DNA from: Brevibacillus parabrevis
Lineage (GTDB): Bacteria > Bacillota > Bacilli > Brevibacillales > Brevibacillaceae
Assembly (NCBI RefSeq): GCF_003710905.1
Contig: NZ_RHHV01000017.1
Span: 50,815 to 114,814, forward strand
Length of the DNA stretch: 64,000 nt
Direction: 5' to 3'
The position numbers and the translations under genes were made by a program. Shown here one piece after another: positions 7,054 through 15,439 of the stretch (its first letter is position 1; every line of letters begins with the position of its first letter). The notes under the pieces were generated by a model, which was not told the origin of the DNA, did no database searches, and saw nothing but the letters and a program-made list of their open reading frames with translations.

Positions 7054-9078
7054 TTACTTCACAATCGCTCCGTTCGGCATGCTCGGATCTACTGTCGCAA
7101 GCGTCAGCTGATCGCCTGCGGACGCTGCCAAAATCATGCCCTGCGACAGCTCTCCGCGCAGTTTCACAGGCTTCAGATTGGCTACGAGGATTACTTTTTT
7201 GCCGACCATGTCTTCCGGCGTGTAGTATTTCGCGATACCGGAAACGACTTGGCGCTTTTCATAGCCGAGATCCAGTTGCAAAATCAGCAGTTTGTCGGCG
7301 TTCGGGTGCTTCGCACATTCCACTACTTGCGCAACACGCAGTTCTACTTTGCCAAAATCGTCGATACCGATTTCTTCTTTGGCATCCGCTGGTTTTTCTG
7401 TCGCTTCCGCCTGGTTTGCCGTTGTTTCGTTCACAGGTGCTTCCCCTTTCAAAGCGTCTTGTTTTTTCTTGTTTTCCTCTGCTTGGCGGCGTGCTTCTGC
7501 TGTCGAATCGTCAATGAAAGCCAGCTCAGCCTGCACGTCCAGACGCGGGAACAAAAGCTCTTTGCGGCTCACGATGCTGCCGGCAGGCAATCCGCCCCAT
7601 ACGCCAGCCGATTCCCAGCTTGTCGCCTGTTCGTTGCCCAAAATGCCGAGTTGGTCCCAAATTTTCGCAGGCGCCTTGGTCATGAACGGTTGAATCAGCA
7701 CGGAACTGATGCGAATGCTTTCCGCGAGGTTGTACATGACTGTCGCCAGACGTCCTTTGGTTTCTTCCGATTTTGCCAGGTTCCACGGCATGGTTTCGTC
7801 GATGTATTTGTTCGTGCGGCCCACCAGTTCCCAGATGTGGGCAAGCGCATTGGAGAAACGCATTTCTTCCATATGCTCCTCGACCAGCGCCTTCGTTTTC
7901 ATCGCGAGGCTGATCAGGCTGTCATCCGGTTCGCCAGCATCTTGCGGAGCTGGAACTACGCCTTCGAAGTATTTCTCGATCATGGTAGCGGTGCGGCTGA
8001 GCAAGTTGCCGATATCGTTTGCCAGATCGTAGTTCAGGCGCTGTACGAACGATTCCGGTGTGAAAATGCCGTCCTGCCCGAAGTTGATTTCACGCAACAG
8101 GAAGTAGCGAACGCCATCGGAGCCGTAACGGTCAATCAGCAGCTTGGGATCGATAACATTTCCTTTCGACTTGGACATTTTTCCATCCGGCATCAACAGC
8201 CAGCCATGACCGAAAATTTGTTTCGGCAGCGGAACATCGAGCGCCATCAGCAAAATCGGCCAGTAGATCGTATGGAAGCGCAAAATGTCTTTTCCGACCA
8301 TATGGACGTTGGCAGGCCAGAAACGGCGATATTTGCTGTCGTCGTCAGACAAGTAGCCAAGAGCAGAAATGTAGTTGGTCAACGCGTCAATCCAGACGTA
8401 AATCACATGTTCAGGATCGCTCGGCACTTTAATTCCCCAGTCAAATGTGCTGCGGGATACGGACAAGTCCTGGAGTCCAGGCTTCAGGAAGTTGTTGATC
8501 ATCTCGTTGCGGCGACTCTCCGGTTGAATGAAGTCAGGGTTCGCTTCAATGTGCGCGAGCAGTCTGTCCTGATACTTCGACATGCGGAAGAAGTAGTTTT
8601 TCTCCTTGACCTTCTTCACTTCGCGGCCGCAATCCGGACAAATGTAACCCTTGTCGGTTTTACATTGGGTTTCTGTCCAGAACGCCTCGTCTGGTACGCA
8701 ATAGTAGCCTTCGTACTCGCCGAGGTAAATATCGCCTTGGTCAAGCAGACGCTGGAACACTTTTTGCACGACTTCTTTGTGGCGCGGCTGTGTCGTACGG
8801 ATGAAATCATCGTACGAGATGTCGAGCTTCTGCCACAGGTCGCGAATCCAGTCTACGACAGGATCGATAAATTCCAATGGCTGCTTGCCATCTTCGGCCG
8901 CGCGCTCCTGTAGCTTTTGACCGTGCTCGTCCGTACCTGTTAGGTAGTAGACGTCGTAGCCGCGCAAACGTTTGTAGCGCGCCAGTGCATCGCAAGCAAT
9001 TGTCGTGTAGGCATTTCCGATGTGCAGCTTATTGCTTGGATAATAAATCGGTGTGGTGATGTAGTATGTTGGTTTCAT
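7054..9078 (-). CDS. metG: Methionyl-tRNA synthetase
   Basis: 674 aa. HIGN at 19-22 and KMSKSKGN define the class I catalytic core. A CxxC-type zinc knuckle (YICPDCGREV) lies in the connective domain. An Ala/Glu/Lys-rich linker then leads to a C-terminal EMAP/Trbp111 tRNA-binding domain (from about residue 575, IDDFGKVELRVAQVVECAKHPNADKL). This domain layout is that of the dimeric Firmicute enzyme. Expression is controlled by the T-box leader upstream. Confidence 0.97.
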   Translation of the reverse strand: MKPTYYITTPIYYPSNKLHIGNAYTTIACDALARYKRLRGYDVYYLTGTDEHGQKLQERAAEDGKQPLEFIDPVVDWIRDLWQKLDISYDDFIRTTQPRHKEVVQKVFQRLLDQGDIYLGEYEGYYCVPDEAFWTETQCKTDKGYICPDCGREVKKVKEKNYFFRMSKYQDRLLAHIEANPDFIQPESRRNEMINNFLKPGLQDLSVSRSTFDWGIKVPSDPEHVIYVWIDALTNYISALGYLSDDDSKYRRFWPANVHMVGKDILRFHTIYWPILLMALDVPLPKQIFGHGWLLMPDGKMSKSKGNVIDPKLLIDRYGSDGVRYFLLREINFGQDGIFTPESFVQRLNYDLANDIGNLLSRTATMIEKYFEGVVPAPQDAGEPDDSLISLAMKTKALVEEHMEEMRFSNALAHIWELVGRTNKYIDETMPWNLAKSEETKGRLATVMYNLAESIRISSVLIQPFMTKAPAKIWDQLGILGNEQATSWESAGVWGGLPAGSIVSRKELLFPRLDVQAELAFIDDSTAEARRQAEENKKKQDALKGEAPVNETTANQAEATEKPADAKEEIGIDDFGKVELRVAQVVECAKHPNADKLLILQLDLGYEKRQVVSGIAKYYTPEDMVGKKVILVANLKPVKLRGELSQGMILAASAGDQLTLATVDPSMPNGAIVK

Positions 9079-9111
9079 GCAACCTAGCCCCTCCTAATAA
9101 CATGTAGAAAA

Positions 9112-9415
9112 ATAGAAAAGCCCACCCCAAAAAATTGGGGCGAGCTCTAACTCGCGGTACCACCCAAATGCTCCGTCTCCCTCGCGGAAAACGGACTTGG
9201 TGAGTCCAAAACAGACTCTACCCTTAACGCGGGTCAACGTCACAGACTACTGGGCACGACGGTTTGGTCGCGGCTGTTCATCTGCAAGACTCTGGGTCCA
9301 TGTTCGGCTTGCTCGCTTATACCGGTTTTCAGCTGCCCCGGCTCTCTGGAATAAGGAGGATCGGCTTACTCTTCCCATCATGGTCGTTTGCTTTTGCTGT
9401 GCATTCCCTCATTTA
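9112..9415 (-). promoter_or_regulatory. T-box leader (Met) controlling metG
   Basis: Minus-strand leader between the promoter at 9422-9449 and metG. It carries the T-box sequence GGGTGGTACCGCGAG (about 9165-9151), the AGTA-type stem I element near 9370, the CAGAGAGCCGGGG stretch near 9345, and a terminator (CCCCAATTTTTTGGGG plus TTTTTCT, about 9139-9112) that competes with the antiterminator. An ATG at 9301-9299 is positioned as a candidate methionine specifier codon. The T-box identity is sure; the specifier assignment is from position only. Uncharged tRNA-Met would favour readthrough. Confidence 0.92.
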
Positions 9416-9421
9416 TCCTCT

Positions 9422-9449
9422 ATTGTACACGACCGACCTGTTTTGTAAA
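9422..9449 (-). promoter_or_regulatory. Promoter of the metG T-box transcript
   Basis: Minus strand TTTACA (9449-9444), 16-bp spacer, TACAAT (9427-9422); the T-box leader begins a few bases later. Confidence 0.75.
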
Positions 9450-9525
9450 CATCCAGCCAGCACCATCTTTCCCGAATTATTTTCAAATGTAAGGAAAAGG
9501 GAAAGCAGAGAGAAGTAGGCTTTTT

Positions 9526-9572
9526 TGTCGAATAGGCGCGGTTTCATTCGACATAAAGTGACTGTTTCGACA
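9526..9572. promoter_or_regulatory. Cluster of three Spo0A boxes upstream of abrB
   Basis: Exact matches to the 0A box TGTCGAA occur at 9526-9532 (plus strand), 9547-9553 and 9566-9572 (both as TTCGACA). They lie between the divergent metG and abrB promoters, 130-175 bp upstream of the abrB -35. A fourth exact box is in the abrB promoter. Direct Spo0A control is inferred. Confidence 0.7.
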
Positions 9573-9701
9573 TGCATTAATCCCAGTAAATTTTATCCAT
9601 AAAAATTTCCATACACTTTCCAGTTTCCTACAAAACGCTGATATATCAACTTTCTTATTTTCAAAAAACACTTTGGTTTTCAAAGATTTGTCAAAATCAT
9701 G

Positions 9702-9752
9702 TTGACACCTTTGGGAATCGCTGGTATGATAATCCCAACAGAAAATGTCGAA
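9702..9752 (+). promoter_or_regulatory. abrB promoter with an overlapping downstream Spo0A box
   Basis: TTGACA (9702-9707), 17-bp spacer, TATGAT (9725-9730); an exact 0A box TGTCGAA lies at 9746-9752, just after the expected start site. In B. subtilis Spo0A represses abrB from boxes in the same position, so the same logic is likely here. Confidence 0.85.
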
Positions 9753-9820
9753 TATTGACGATTAATGATGAGCGTTTAACAATAGCATCGACATATGAAT
9801 TTTTAGGAGGAGAATTTACA

Positions 9821-10072
9821 ATGATGAAATCAACGGGGATTGTTCGTAAAGTAGATGAATTGGGTCGTGTCGTTATTCCAATCGAATTGCGCCGCACACT
9901 CGGCATTGCCGAAAAAGACGCTTTGGAAATTTACGTAGATGGTGAGCGCATCATCCTGAAAAAATACGAGCCTGCTTGCATCTTCTGTGGAAACGCTGAT
10001 AAAGTATCTCATTTTAAAGGTAAAATCGTTTGCCAAGATTGCCTGACTGAGATGCCAGTTGTAAAACGCTAA
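9821..10072 (+). CDS. abrB: AbrB transition-state regulator with a zinc-ribbon-like C-terminus
   Basis: 83 aa from the ATG at 9821 (AGGAGGAG upstream; a second ATG follows at once). Residues 2-50 are a swapped-hairpin AbrB DNA-binding domain nearly identical to B. subtilis AbrB (KSTGIVRKVDELGRVVIPIE). The C-terminal part differs: instead of the B. subtilis multimerisation region there is CxxC-x14-CxxC (CIFC...CQDC, about 55-76), suggesting a metal-binding dimerisation module. It is the only plus-strand gene in the first 19 kb and is flanked by Spo0A boxes. Confidence 0.93.
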   Translation: MMKSTGIVRKVDELGRVVIPIELRRTLGIAEKDALEIYVDGERIILKKYEPACIFCGNADKVSHFKGKIVCQDCLTEMPVVKR

Positions 10073-10097
10073 TTTTTGATAAAAAACCGATTTACAT

Positions 10098-10142
10098 ACA
10101 AATAGCCTTCGCACAGGGACAAGCTATGCGAAGGCTATTTGT
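10098..10142 (+). terminator. Terminator of abrB
   Basis: Perfect 16-bp inverted repeat ACAAATAGCCTTCGCA/TGCGAAGGCTATTTGT with a 13-nt loop, followed by GTTTTCTG. It starts 25 bp after the abrB stop. Confidence 0.85.
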
Positions 10143-10156
10143 GTTTTCTGAGCAAA

Positions 10157-10185
10157 AGAAAAAAGCCGACCTGCTAAGGCCAGCT
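10157..10185 (-). terminator. Terminator of rsmI
   Basis: Minus strand GCTGGCC-TTAGCA-GGTCGGC (stem with G-U pairs) followed by TTTTTTC, starting right after the rsmI stop. Confidence 0.75.
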
Positions 10186-10187
10186 CC

Positions 10188-11072
10188 TTATTCCGCTTCC
10201 TGATCGCGATGGTACTCGTTGTAAACGTCCCGTTTGGGCAAGCCGCGGTCATCAGCCGCCTGCTTGATGGCTTCTTTTTTGCTCAGACCCTGCTCACAGT
10301 AATGGTCGACATGCCCAACGACGCTCATTTGCTGCCACCAGTCAACAGCTTCCTCTGTTTCGACAGCGCCTGTGTAGCCTTCGACAATGACGCAAAATTC
10401 CCCGCGCACTTCCCCGCTGTCCAGCCATTCCAGCAGTTCGTCAAAAGTGCCGCGAACAAACTCTTCGTAGCGCTTGGTCAGCTCCCGAGCCAAAACAGCC
10501 CGGCGATTTCCCCACGCTTCCCGCATCGCGGCAATCGTCTTTGCAATCCGATGCGGAGCTTCGTAAAAAATCAACGTCTCCGGATAACGCTTGAGCCGTT
10601 CCAGCTCCTCGCGCCGCTCCTTGTTTTCCCGCCCGATGAATCCGCAAAAAACAAAACGGTCTGTAGGCAGTCCCGAAGCAATCAAAGCTGTCAGTGCGGC
10701 ATTGGCACCTGGCACCGGAACGACAGGATATCCGGCGGCGACTGCATCGCGCACAAGATCTGCCCCCGGATCGGAGATAGCCGGCAGTCCGGCGTCGCTC
10801 ACCAAGGCAATTCGCTTTCCTTCTGCCAACCATTGCAACAGCCCTTGACCGCTTGCTTCCTTATTATGCTCGTGATAGCTCACTGTGCGCTTCTCGATCT
10901 GAAAATGGTTCAGCAGCTTCCTTGTTTGCCGCGTATCTTCACAGGCAATCACATCGACCGCGCGCAGTGTTTCCAAGCACCGGACCGTGATGTCATCGAG
11001 GTTGCCAATTGGCGTAGCCACCAAATACAGGACACCTGTTTCCTCCTGCGCAAAGCTGCGCTGTATATTCAT
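10188..11072 (-). CDS. rsmI: 16S rRNA (cytidine1402-2'-O)-methyltransferase
   Basis: 294 aa from the ATG at 11072 (GGAGGG 8 nt upstream). Tetrapyrrole-methylase fold: YLVATPIGNLDDITVRCLET near the N-terminus, SDAGLPAISDPGADLV, and the PGANAALTALIASGLPTDRF loop, all typical of RsmI/YabC. It 2'-O-methylates C1402 of 16S rRNA. It overlaps the preceding GIY-YIG gene by 4 bp, as part of the yabB-yazA-yabC run. Confidence 0.95.
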   Translation of the reverse strand: MNIQRSFAQEETGVLYLVATPIGNLDDITVRCLETLRAVDVIACEDTRQTRKLLNHFQIEKRTVSYHEHNKEASGQGLLQWLAEGKRIALVSDAGLPAISDPGADLVRDAVAAGYPVVPVPGANAALTALIASGLPTDRFVFCGFIGRENKERREELERLKRYPETLIFYEAPHRIAKTIAAMREAWGNRRAVLARELTKRYEEFVRGTFDELLEWLDSGEVRGEFCVIVEGYTGAVETEEAVDWWQQMSVVGHVDHYCEQGLSKKEAIKQAADDRGLPKRDVYNEYHRDQEAE

Positions 11073-11344
11073 TGCGGCGTCCCTCCAATCAAGTCTTCTT
11101 TTTGCTTGCGATTCAGCCGTTTGATCGCTTCCTCCCGCTTCAAGCCCCATGAACGGTCAGGCCCCTCTTCCCAAAAGACAAGCGCCAACGGCCCGCGTCC
11201 TCTGGTATACTTCGCGCCCTTTCCCTCCTGGTGCTTCGCCAGTCGGCGCAGCAGCTCCGTCGTATAGCCGGTATACAAGGAACCGTCTGCGCAGGAAAGC
11301 ATGTAGACAAAGTGGCTCTTATGCGAGGGAATCTCTTCTGCCAA
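11069..11344 (-). CDS. yazA: GIY-YIG domain protein, UPF0213/YazA family
   Basis: 91 aa from a TTG at 11344 that has AGGAA 8 nt upstream. The core HFVYMLSCADGSLYTGYTTE carries the V/IY-x10-GYT version of GIY-YIG, followed by LLRRLAKHQEGKGAKYT. These small proteins are nuclease-like (related to UvrC/SLX1 catalytic domains), but their cellular role is not established. In-frame ATGs at 11395-11383 would lengthen it inside trmN6 and cannot be excluded. It overlaps both trmN6 (26 bp) and rsmI (4 bp). Confidence 0.88.
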   Translation of the reverse strand: MAEEIPSHKSHFVYMLSCADGSLYTGYTTELLRRLAKHQEGKGAKYTRGRGPLALVFWEEGPDRSWGLKREEAIKRLNRKQKEDLIGGTPQ

Positions 11345-12086
11345 AATAAATTTCCTGAAGTTCCTCACAGTATTCCTCACCATTCTCATAGACAATCAAT
11401 GGCGGTTGAATCCTCAGCTCCGGCTTTCCGCCCCGCATTCCTTCGATTAGTACCATATTCGGCTCCGCATCCCTGCGCGGATAAACCAGGCGCATCCGCT
11501 TCGGCTCGATTCCGTATTGACGCATCAAGGAAATGATATCAATCAGTCGCGTCGACCGATGGACGAGTGCGAGCTTGCCCCCATTTTTCAACAGCTGGCT
11601 GCCGACCCGGATGACATCTTCCAACGACAGCAAGATCTCATGACGGGCGATCGCAAAGTGCTCGCTGGTGTTTTTCTCGCCACTCGTCGCAGGCATATAT
11701 GGCGGATTGCACGTAATCAGATCGAATTTGCCGTGACCGTAATGGGCAACAGCCTCTTTGACGTCTCCATGGTGCATCTCGATCCGTTCTGTAAGCCCGT
11801 TCAACTGTACGTTTCGACTCGCCATGTCGTACAAACGCGGCTGAATTTCGATTCCATCAAAATGAGCTTCCGGCGTCCTTGTCGTCATGATCAGCGGAAT
11901 CGCCCCGTTGCCCGTACACATATCAAGCACCCTGCCGCGCTTTGGCACCGATGCAAACCGCGCAAGCAGCACAGCATCCATGGAAAAACAGAACACCTCG
12001 TGGCTCTGGATGATTTTCATTTCGTGTGTCAATAAATCGTCAATGCGCTCCGCATCGTAGAGCGGCACGTTGGTGACAGGTTCCAT
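11319..12086 (-). CDS. tRNA1(Val) (adenine37-N6)-methyltransferase family (YabB/TrmN6-like)
   Basis: 255 aa SAM-dependent methyltransferase. DMCTGNGAIPLIM is motif I and CNPPYM is the NPPY catalytic motif of N6-adenine methyltransferases. Homologues modify A37 of a tRNA; the precise tRNA in Firmicutes is inferred from family. It follows yabA and overlaps yazA, the standard Bacillales order. Confidence 0.9.
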   Translation of the reverse strand: MEPVTNVPLYDAERIDDLLTHEMKIIQSHEVFCFSMDAVLLARFASVPKRGRVLDMCTGNGAIPLIMTTRTPEAHFDGIEIQPRLYDMASRNVQLNGLTERIEMHHGDVKEAVAHYGHGKFDLITCNPPYMPATSGEKNTSEHFAIARHEILLSLEDVIRVGSQLLKNGGKLALVHRSTRLIDIISLMRQYGIEPKRMRLVYPRRDAEPNMVLIEGMRGGKPELRIQPPLIVYENGEEYCEELQEIYFGRRDSLA

Positions 12087-12119
12087 CCTTTATTTCCTAC
12101 TCCTTTTTGTCCTTGTCTT

Positions 12120-12156
12120 GGAAAAAGCGACCTGACACGTGGCACAGGTCGCTTTC
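12120..12156 (-). terminator. Terminator between yabA and trmN6
   Basis: Perfect 11-bp stem AAAGCGACCTG/CAGGTCGCTTT with a 10-nt loop, followed by TTTTCC on the minus strand. It lies 26 bp after the yabA stop. Confidence 0.8.
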
Positions 12157-12181
12157 TCCATACGGTGATCGCTCGTCACCT

Positions 12182-12553
12182 TTATTTTTGAGGGCCGCCG
12201 CTCAAAAACGAGAGACAGAACAGGCAATCCCCTTCTTTACGCAAACTGCCGAAATGCACATTGCAGATATGAAACCCTTCCGCATACAGACGAGCAAGGT
12301 TGTCATACCCTTCCCCGACCACGGCCTTTTTGGCTTTCTCCTTGGCAACAATGCTTGTTCCTTTTTGTTTTGCCTGGGAGCCAGTCTTTTTCTTGTCCAG
12401 TCGGTTGCGAAGATGCTGGTTTTCAACGAGTAATTGGGCATTTTCCTCCATCAAAACAACGATGACGTCTTTCAACTCACCGATCTCTTTGTACAGGTCC
12501 CCAATTCGTTCTTCAATGCTCGCCATCTTGACGAAGATTTCCCGTTTGTCCAC
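12182..12553 (-). CDS. yabA: Replication initiation control protein YabA
   Basis: 123 aa from a GTG at 12553 (AGGTGA 4 nt upstream). The N-terminal 50-60 residues form a leucine-zipper coiled coil (IEERIGDLYKEIGELKDVIV). The C-terminus carries a zinc site, HICNVHFGSLRKEGDCLFC. YabA tetramers bridge DnaA and the sliding clamp DnaN and limit re-initiation. It lies downstream of holB-ricT, as in Bacillus. Confidence 0.94.
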   Translation of the reverse strand: MDKREIFVKMASIEERIGDLYKEIGELKDVIVVLMEENAQLLVENQHLRNRLDKKKTGSQAKQKGTSIVAKEKAKKAVVGEGYDNLARLYAEGFHICNVHFGSLRKEGDCLFCLSFLSGGPQK

Positions 12554-12581
12554 TAGCTCACCTCTCCCCTACCCCCACACT

Positions 12582-13397
12582 TTATTCATAGGTGGGGAGC
12601 CCTATCGCAATCTCATCCAATCCAAATTCCGTGATGCGTTTGTCGATCGAAAGCTCCACCTGAACGGACTGATCCAGTACGTTAACAGAAACGACTCGTC
12701 CATTTCCCATCGGGGTAGTGACCACCTTGCCGACATCCGGCATTTCATCACGCGTGCTTTCGTAGTTGTCATTCTCGTATTTTAAACAGCACATCAAACG
12801 GCCGCACAGACCGGAGATTTTTGCTGGATTCAACGAAAGGTTTTGATCCTTGGCCATTTTGATCGAAACTGGCTCGAAATCGCCGAGGAATGTCGAACAG
12901 CACAGCAGCCTGCCACAGGGACCAATGCCGCCAAGCATTTTTGCTTCGTCGCGCACGCCAATCTGACGCAGTTCAATGCGGGTGCGAAACACGGAAGCGA
13001 GGTCTTTTACCAGCTCGCGGAAATCAACCCTGCCGTCAGCGGTAAAATAAAAAATGATCTTGTTGCGGTCAAATGTGTATTCCACATCGACCAGCTTCAT
13101 ATCGAGCTTGTGCTCCTTGATCTTCGTCTGGCACACGGAAAAGGCATTTTTCGCAGCTTGCTTGTTTTCATCAACCTGCTTAGCGTCTTTATCGTCAGCC
13201 ATGCGAATGACCTTTTTCAACGGCAGCACCACATCGGACTCAGCGACTTCCTTTTTGCCGATGACGACCTTGCCATATTCGACCCCTCTCGCCGTTTCGA
13301 CGATTACAGTGCAATCTTTCTCTATCGGCAGTCGGTCAGGGTCGAAGTAATATATTTTGCCCGCTTTTTTAAAACGGACCCCAACAACCTCATACAA
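12582..13397 (-). CDS. ricT: RicT/YaaT, PSP1-domain regulatory iron-sulfur protein
   Basis: 271 aa, TTG start at 13397 with AGGAGGG 7 nt upstream. PSP1 domain with the Cys clusters GPCGRLLCC and GLCGRLMCCLKYE. With YlbF and YmcA, RicT forms the Y-complex that carries Fe-S clusters, promotes RNase Y-dependent mRNA maturation, and assists competence, biofilm formation and sporulation. It is 3 bp downstream of holB. Confidence 0.95.
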   Translation of the reverse strand: MYEVVGVRFKKAGKIYYFDPDRLPIEKDCTVIVETARGVEYGKVVIGKKEVAESDVVLPLKKVIRMADDKDAKQVDENKQAAKNAFSVCQTKIKEHKLDMKLVDVEYTFDRNKIIFYFTADGRVDFRELVKDLASVFRTRIELRQIGVRDEAKMLGGIGPCGRLLCCSTFLGDFEPVSIKMAKDQNLSLNPAKISGLCGRLMCCLKYENDNYESTRDEMPDVGKVVTTPMGNGRVVSVNVLDQSVQVELSIDKRITEFGLDEIAIGLPTYE

Positions 13398-13400
13398 GGG

Positions 13401-14381
13401 TTATCCCTCCTGGAATTGAAGAACCAACCGCTCAAGAGCCAACTGTGCGTTGGCGTTTCGCTCTATCCGATTTTTCGTATCCATGACCAAATCTATCCCG
13501 TGCAAGAGCTCAGCTTTTGTCCATACCAGTGCTTGTCCTTGCAGCACATCCTGTTGGTCGCTGTTAATGAGATGGGCATGCCTGCCTACTTGCACATACA
13601 GGATATCGCGCAGCCAAAGGATGAGCAAATCTAAAAAGAGGGGTAGTTCCTCTTTGATTTTGTCGCTCTTTTGCAACATATCATGGATGGTGAAGAGCGC
13701 AGACGAATTACGCTGTTTGCACTCATGGCTCAATTGTATCACTAGATTTCTTAGCTGTGCAAACGATTCTGATTGGCTGAGTGCCTTGGCCTCTTCCACA
13801 TTTGTCGTAATGTGGGAGGCAATCTGCGCCATCCCGGCGGAAATGCCGTCTGACCGCAGCTGTGCCGCAATGGCTTCGGCAGAAAGTGGAGAGAATTGCA
13901 CGATTTGGCACCGGGATAAAATCGTCGGGAGGATCGAGTGGCTATGTTCCGTCAGAAGCAAGGCCAGTACACCAGCGGGCGGTTCCTCCAAAAACTTCAG
14001 CAGGCTGTTGGAAGCTTGCGTCGTCATTTTGTCGACGTGTTCGATGATGTACACCTTGTGCTTGGACTCTACCGCACGCATGGCCATTTCTTTTTGCAGC
14101 GCGCGAATCTGGTCGATTTTAATAGAAGCTCCATCAGGTGTAATAAACAGGACGTCGGGGTGGTTTCCCCCTTCAATCCGCCTGCATGTAAGACAGGCCC
14201 CGCAGGCGTCCGCTTCCCTTTCCGGACAAAAAAGGGACTTCGCCAGATGCAGGGCCATCTGCTTTTTACCCGCTCCTTTGGGACCAGCCAATAAATAGGC
14301 GTGTGCCAATCTGTTGTTGAGCAGGCTATGATACAGCAGCTCGGAAGCTCTCGGCTGCTGGGAAAAACGGGTCCATGTCAT
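13401..14381 (-). CDS. holB: DNA polymerase III subunit delta'
   Basis: 326 aa clamp-loader subunit. Walker A-like GPKGAGKKQMALHLA, zinc module CPEREADACGACLTCRR, the KVYIIEHVDKM Walker B-like region, SNSLLKFLEEPP and the SRC motif (LSRCQIVQF) are all present. It works with DnaX (22.9 kb) and HolA in loading the beta clamp. Only a weak Shine-Dalgarno is visible (GTGGGTGTGA). Confidence 0.95.
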   Translation of the reverse strand: MTWTRFSQQPRASELLYHSLLNNRLAHAYLLAGPKGAGKKQMALHLAKSLFCPEREADACGACLTCRRIEGGNHPDVLFITPDGASIKIDQIRALQKEMAMRAVESKHKVYIIEHVDKMTTQASNSLLKFLEEPPAGVLALLLTEHSHSILPTILSRCQIVQFSPLSAEAIAAQLRSDGISAGMAQIASHITTNVEEAKALSQSESFAQLRNLVIQLSHECKQRNSSALFTIHDMLQKSDKIKEELPLFLDLLILWLRDILYVQVGRHAHLINSDQQDVLQGQALVWTKAELLHGIDLVMDTKNRIERNANAQLALERLVLQFQEG

Positions 14382-14397
14382 AATGGTTTCACACCCA

Positions 14398-14844
14398 CTA
14401 AAAATACAAGTTGATCAGCATGCCGCGGATTTCGCCAATCCGGGCCAACAAATCAATCGTCGGCGCCTGGTCGCTCAAAAGCTCATCTGTCAGACGCAAA
14501 AGCTCCTCATCGACCTGCTTGACGATTTTGTACAGCCTGCTGCGGCCTCGCCGATTGATTCCTCGTCTGTCATCCAGGGCAACCCCGTATTTGACGGCTT
14601 CCTCCATGAATTGCTTGACGAGGTTTTTATATGCATAAAAATCGCGAACAGAGCGCGATCTGGCAAGAACTTGCCCCATCCTGTCGATGTCGCCGAGCAG
14701 CCGATTGATCAGCTCCTGGGACATGCGCTCGTCTTCTCCTTGCACCATCGTGCCAAAATTCAGCTTTTCGAGCTGAGGATTTCTACGTGAATCTGCCGTT
14801 TTTATCATGTCCAGCTTAGGTCTAAGCCCATCGCCGATTTTCAT
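14398..14844 (-). CDS. yaaR: YaaR family protein (DUF327)
   Basis: 148 aa, predicted alpha-helical, soluble, no signal peptide. The DUF327 pattern is visible in LLGDIDRMGQVLARSRSVRD and YKNLVKQFMEEAVKYG. The function of the family is unknown; the gene is consistently placed between darA and holB in Bacillales, which holds here. Confidence 0.9.
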   Translation of the reverse strand: MKIGDGLRPKLDMIKTADSRRNPQLEKLNFGTMVQGEDERMSQELINRLLGDIDRMGQVLARSRSVRDFYAYKNLVKQFMEEAVKYGVALDDRRGINRRGRSRLYKIVKQVDEELLRLTDELLSDQAPTIDLLARIGEIRGMLINLYF

Positions 14845-14917
14845 CTCGCCACCCCACAGGCCCGATCAGTAGGGGATAAACCCCCCGTTACATCAAGTAT
14901 AAACGAAAGCGGCGAAA

Positions 14918-14965
14918 AAAGAGAGCATGAACTAACCTGCAGATGAGAATGAGGATGCTCTTCAC
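14918..14965 (-). terminator. Possible terminator after darA
   Basis: Minus strand AAGAGCATCCTCAT...ATGCTCTCTTTTTTCG: a short stem with a long loop and a good T-run, 17 bp downstream of the darA stop. Confidence 0.45.
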
Positions 14966-14981
14966 TTTTGCGCATCATATG

Positions 14982-15311
14982 TCAAAAAGAGTGGAACTCT
15001 CCTACATCCAGTACAAACACGGCGGCTCCGCCTACCTGTACCTCCAGCGGGTAAGGCATGAACGAATCCACTGCATTGCTGAGAGGGGAAACAGGAGTGA
15101 CCATTTGCTTGCGGGATTTGCAGTTGTGTGCAATGATGTCGATTACTTCCGGCACGCTTTCGTCAGACGTACCGATCAAAAACGTTGTGTTGCCAGCTCG
15201 CAAAAAACTGCCGGTACTGGCGAGCTTCGTCGCACGAAACCCTTTCTTTACCAGTTGTTGAGACAGACGACCACTATCTTTGTCCTGGACGACCGCAACT
15301 ACCATTTTCAT
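14982..15311 (-). CDS. darA: Cyclic-di-AMP receptor DarA (PstA/YaaQ), PII-like
   Basis: 109 aa, begins MKMVVAVVQDKDSGRLSQQL, with the T-loop/B-loop region TKLASTGSFLRAGNTTFLIG. The family is a trimeric PII-like protein that binds c-di-AMP; its downstream target is not known. GGGTGAT precedes the ATG. It sits between tmk and yaaR, as in Bacillus. Confidence 0.94.
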   Translation of the reverse strand: MKMVVAVVQDKDSGRLSQQLVKKGFRATKLASTGSFLRAGNTTFLIGTSDESVPEVIDIIAHNCKSRKQMVTPVSPLSNAVDSFMPYPLEVQVGGAAVFVLDVGEFHSF

Positions 15312-15439
15312 CGGCTATCACCCTTTCCGCAAGAATTATCCCGCACGTGCTTTATTGTATGAAAAACATGTAGGCTTGGTACGCTATTTCGCCTAAACAT
15401 ATTATACAGTATGTACCTGTACATGCGGTACTGCGAACC

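Noticed and set aside
7249..8913. 554-codon plus-strand frame
   Set aside because: Long antisense frame inside metG, caused by codon composition; no start signals and no recognisable motif.
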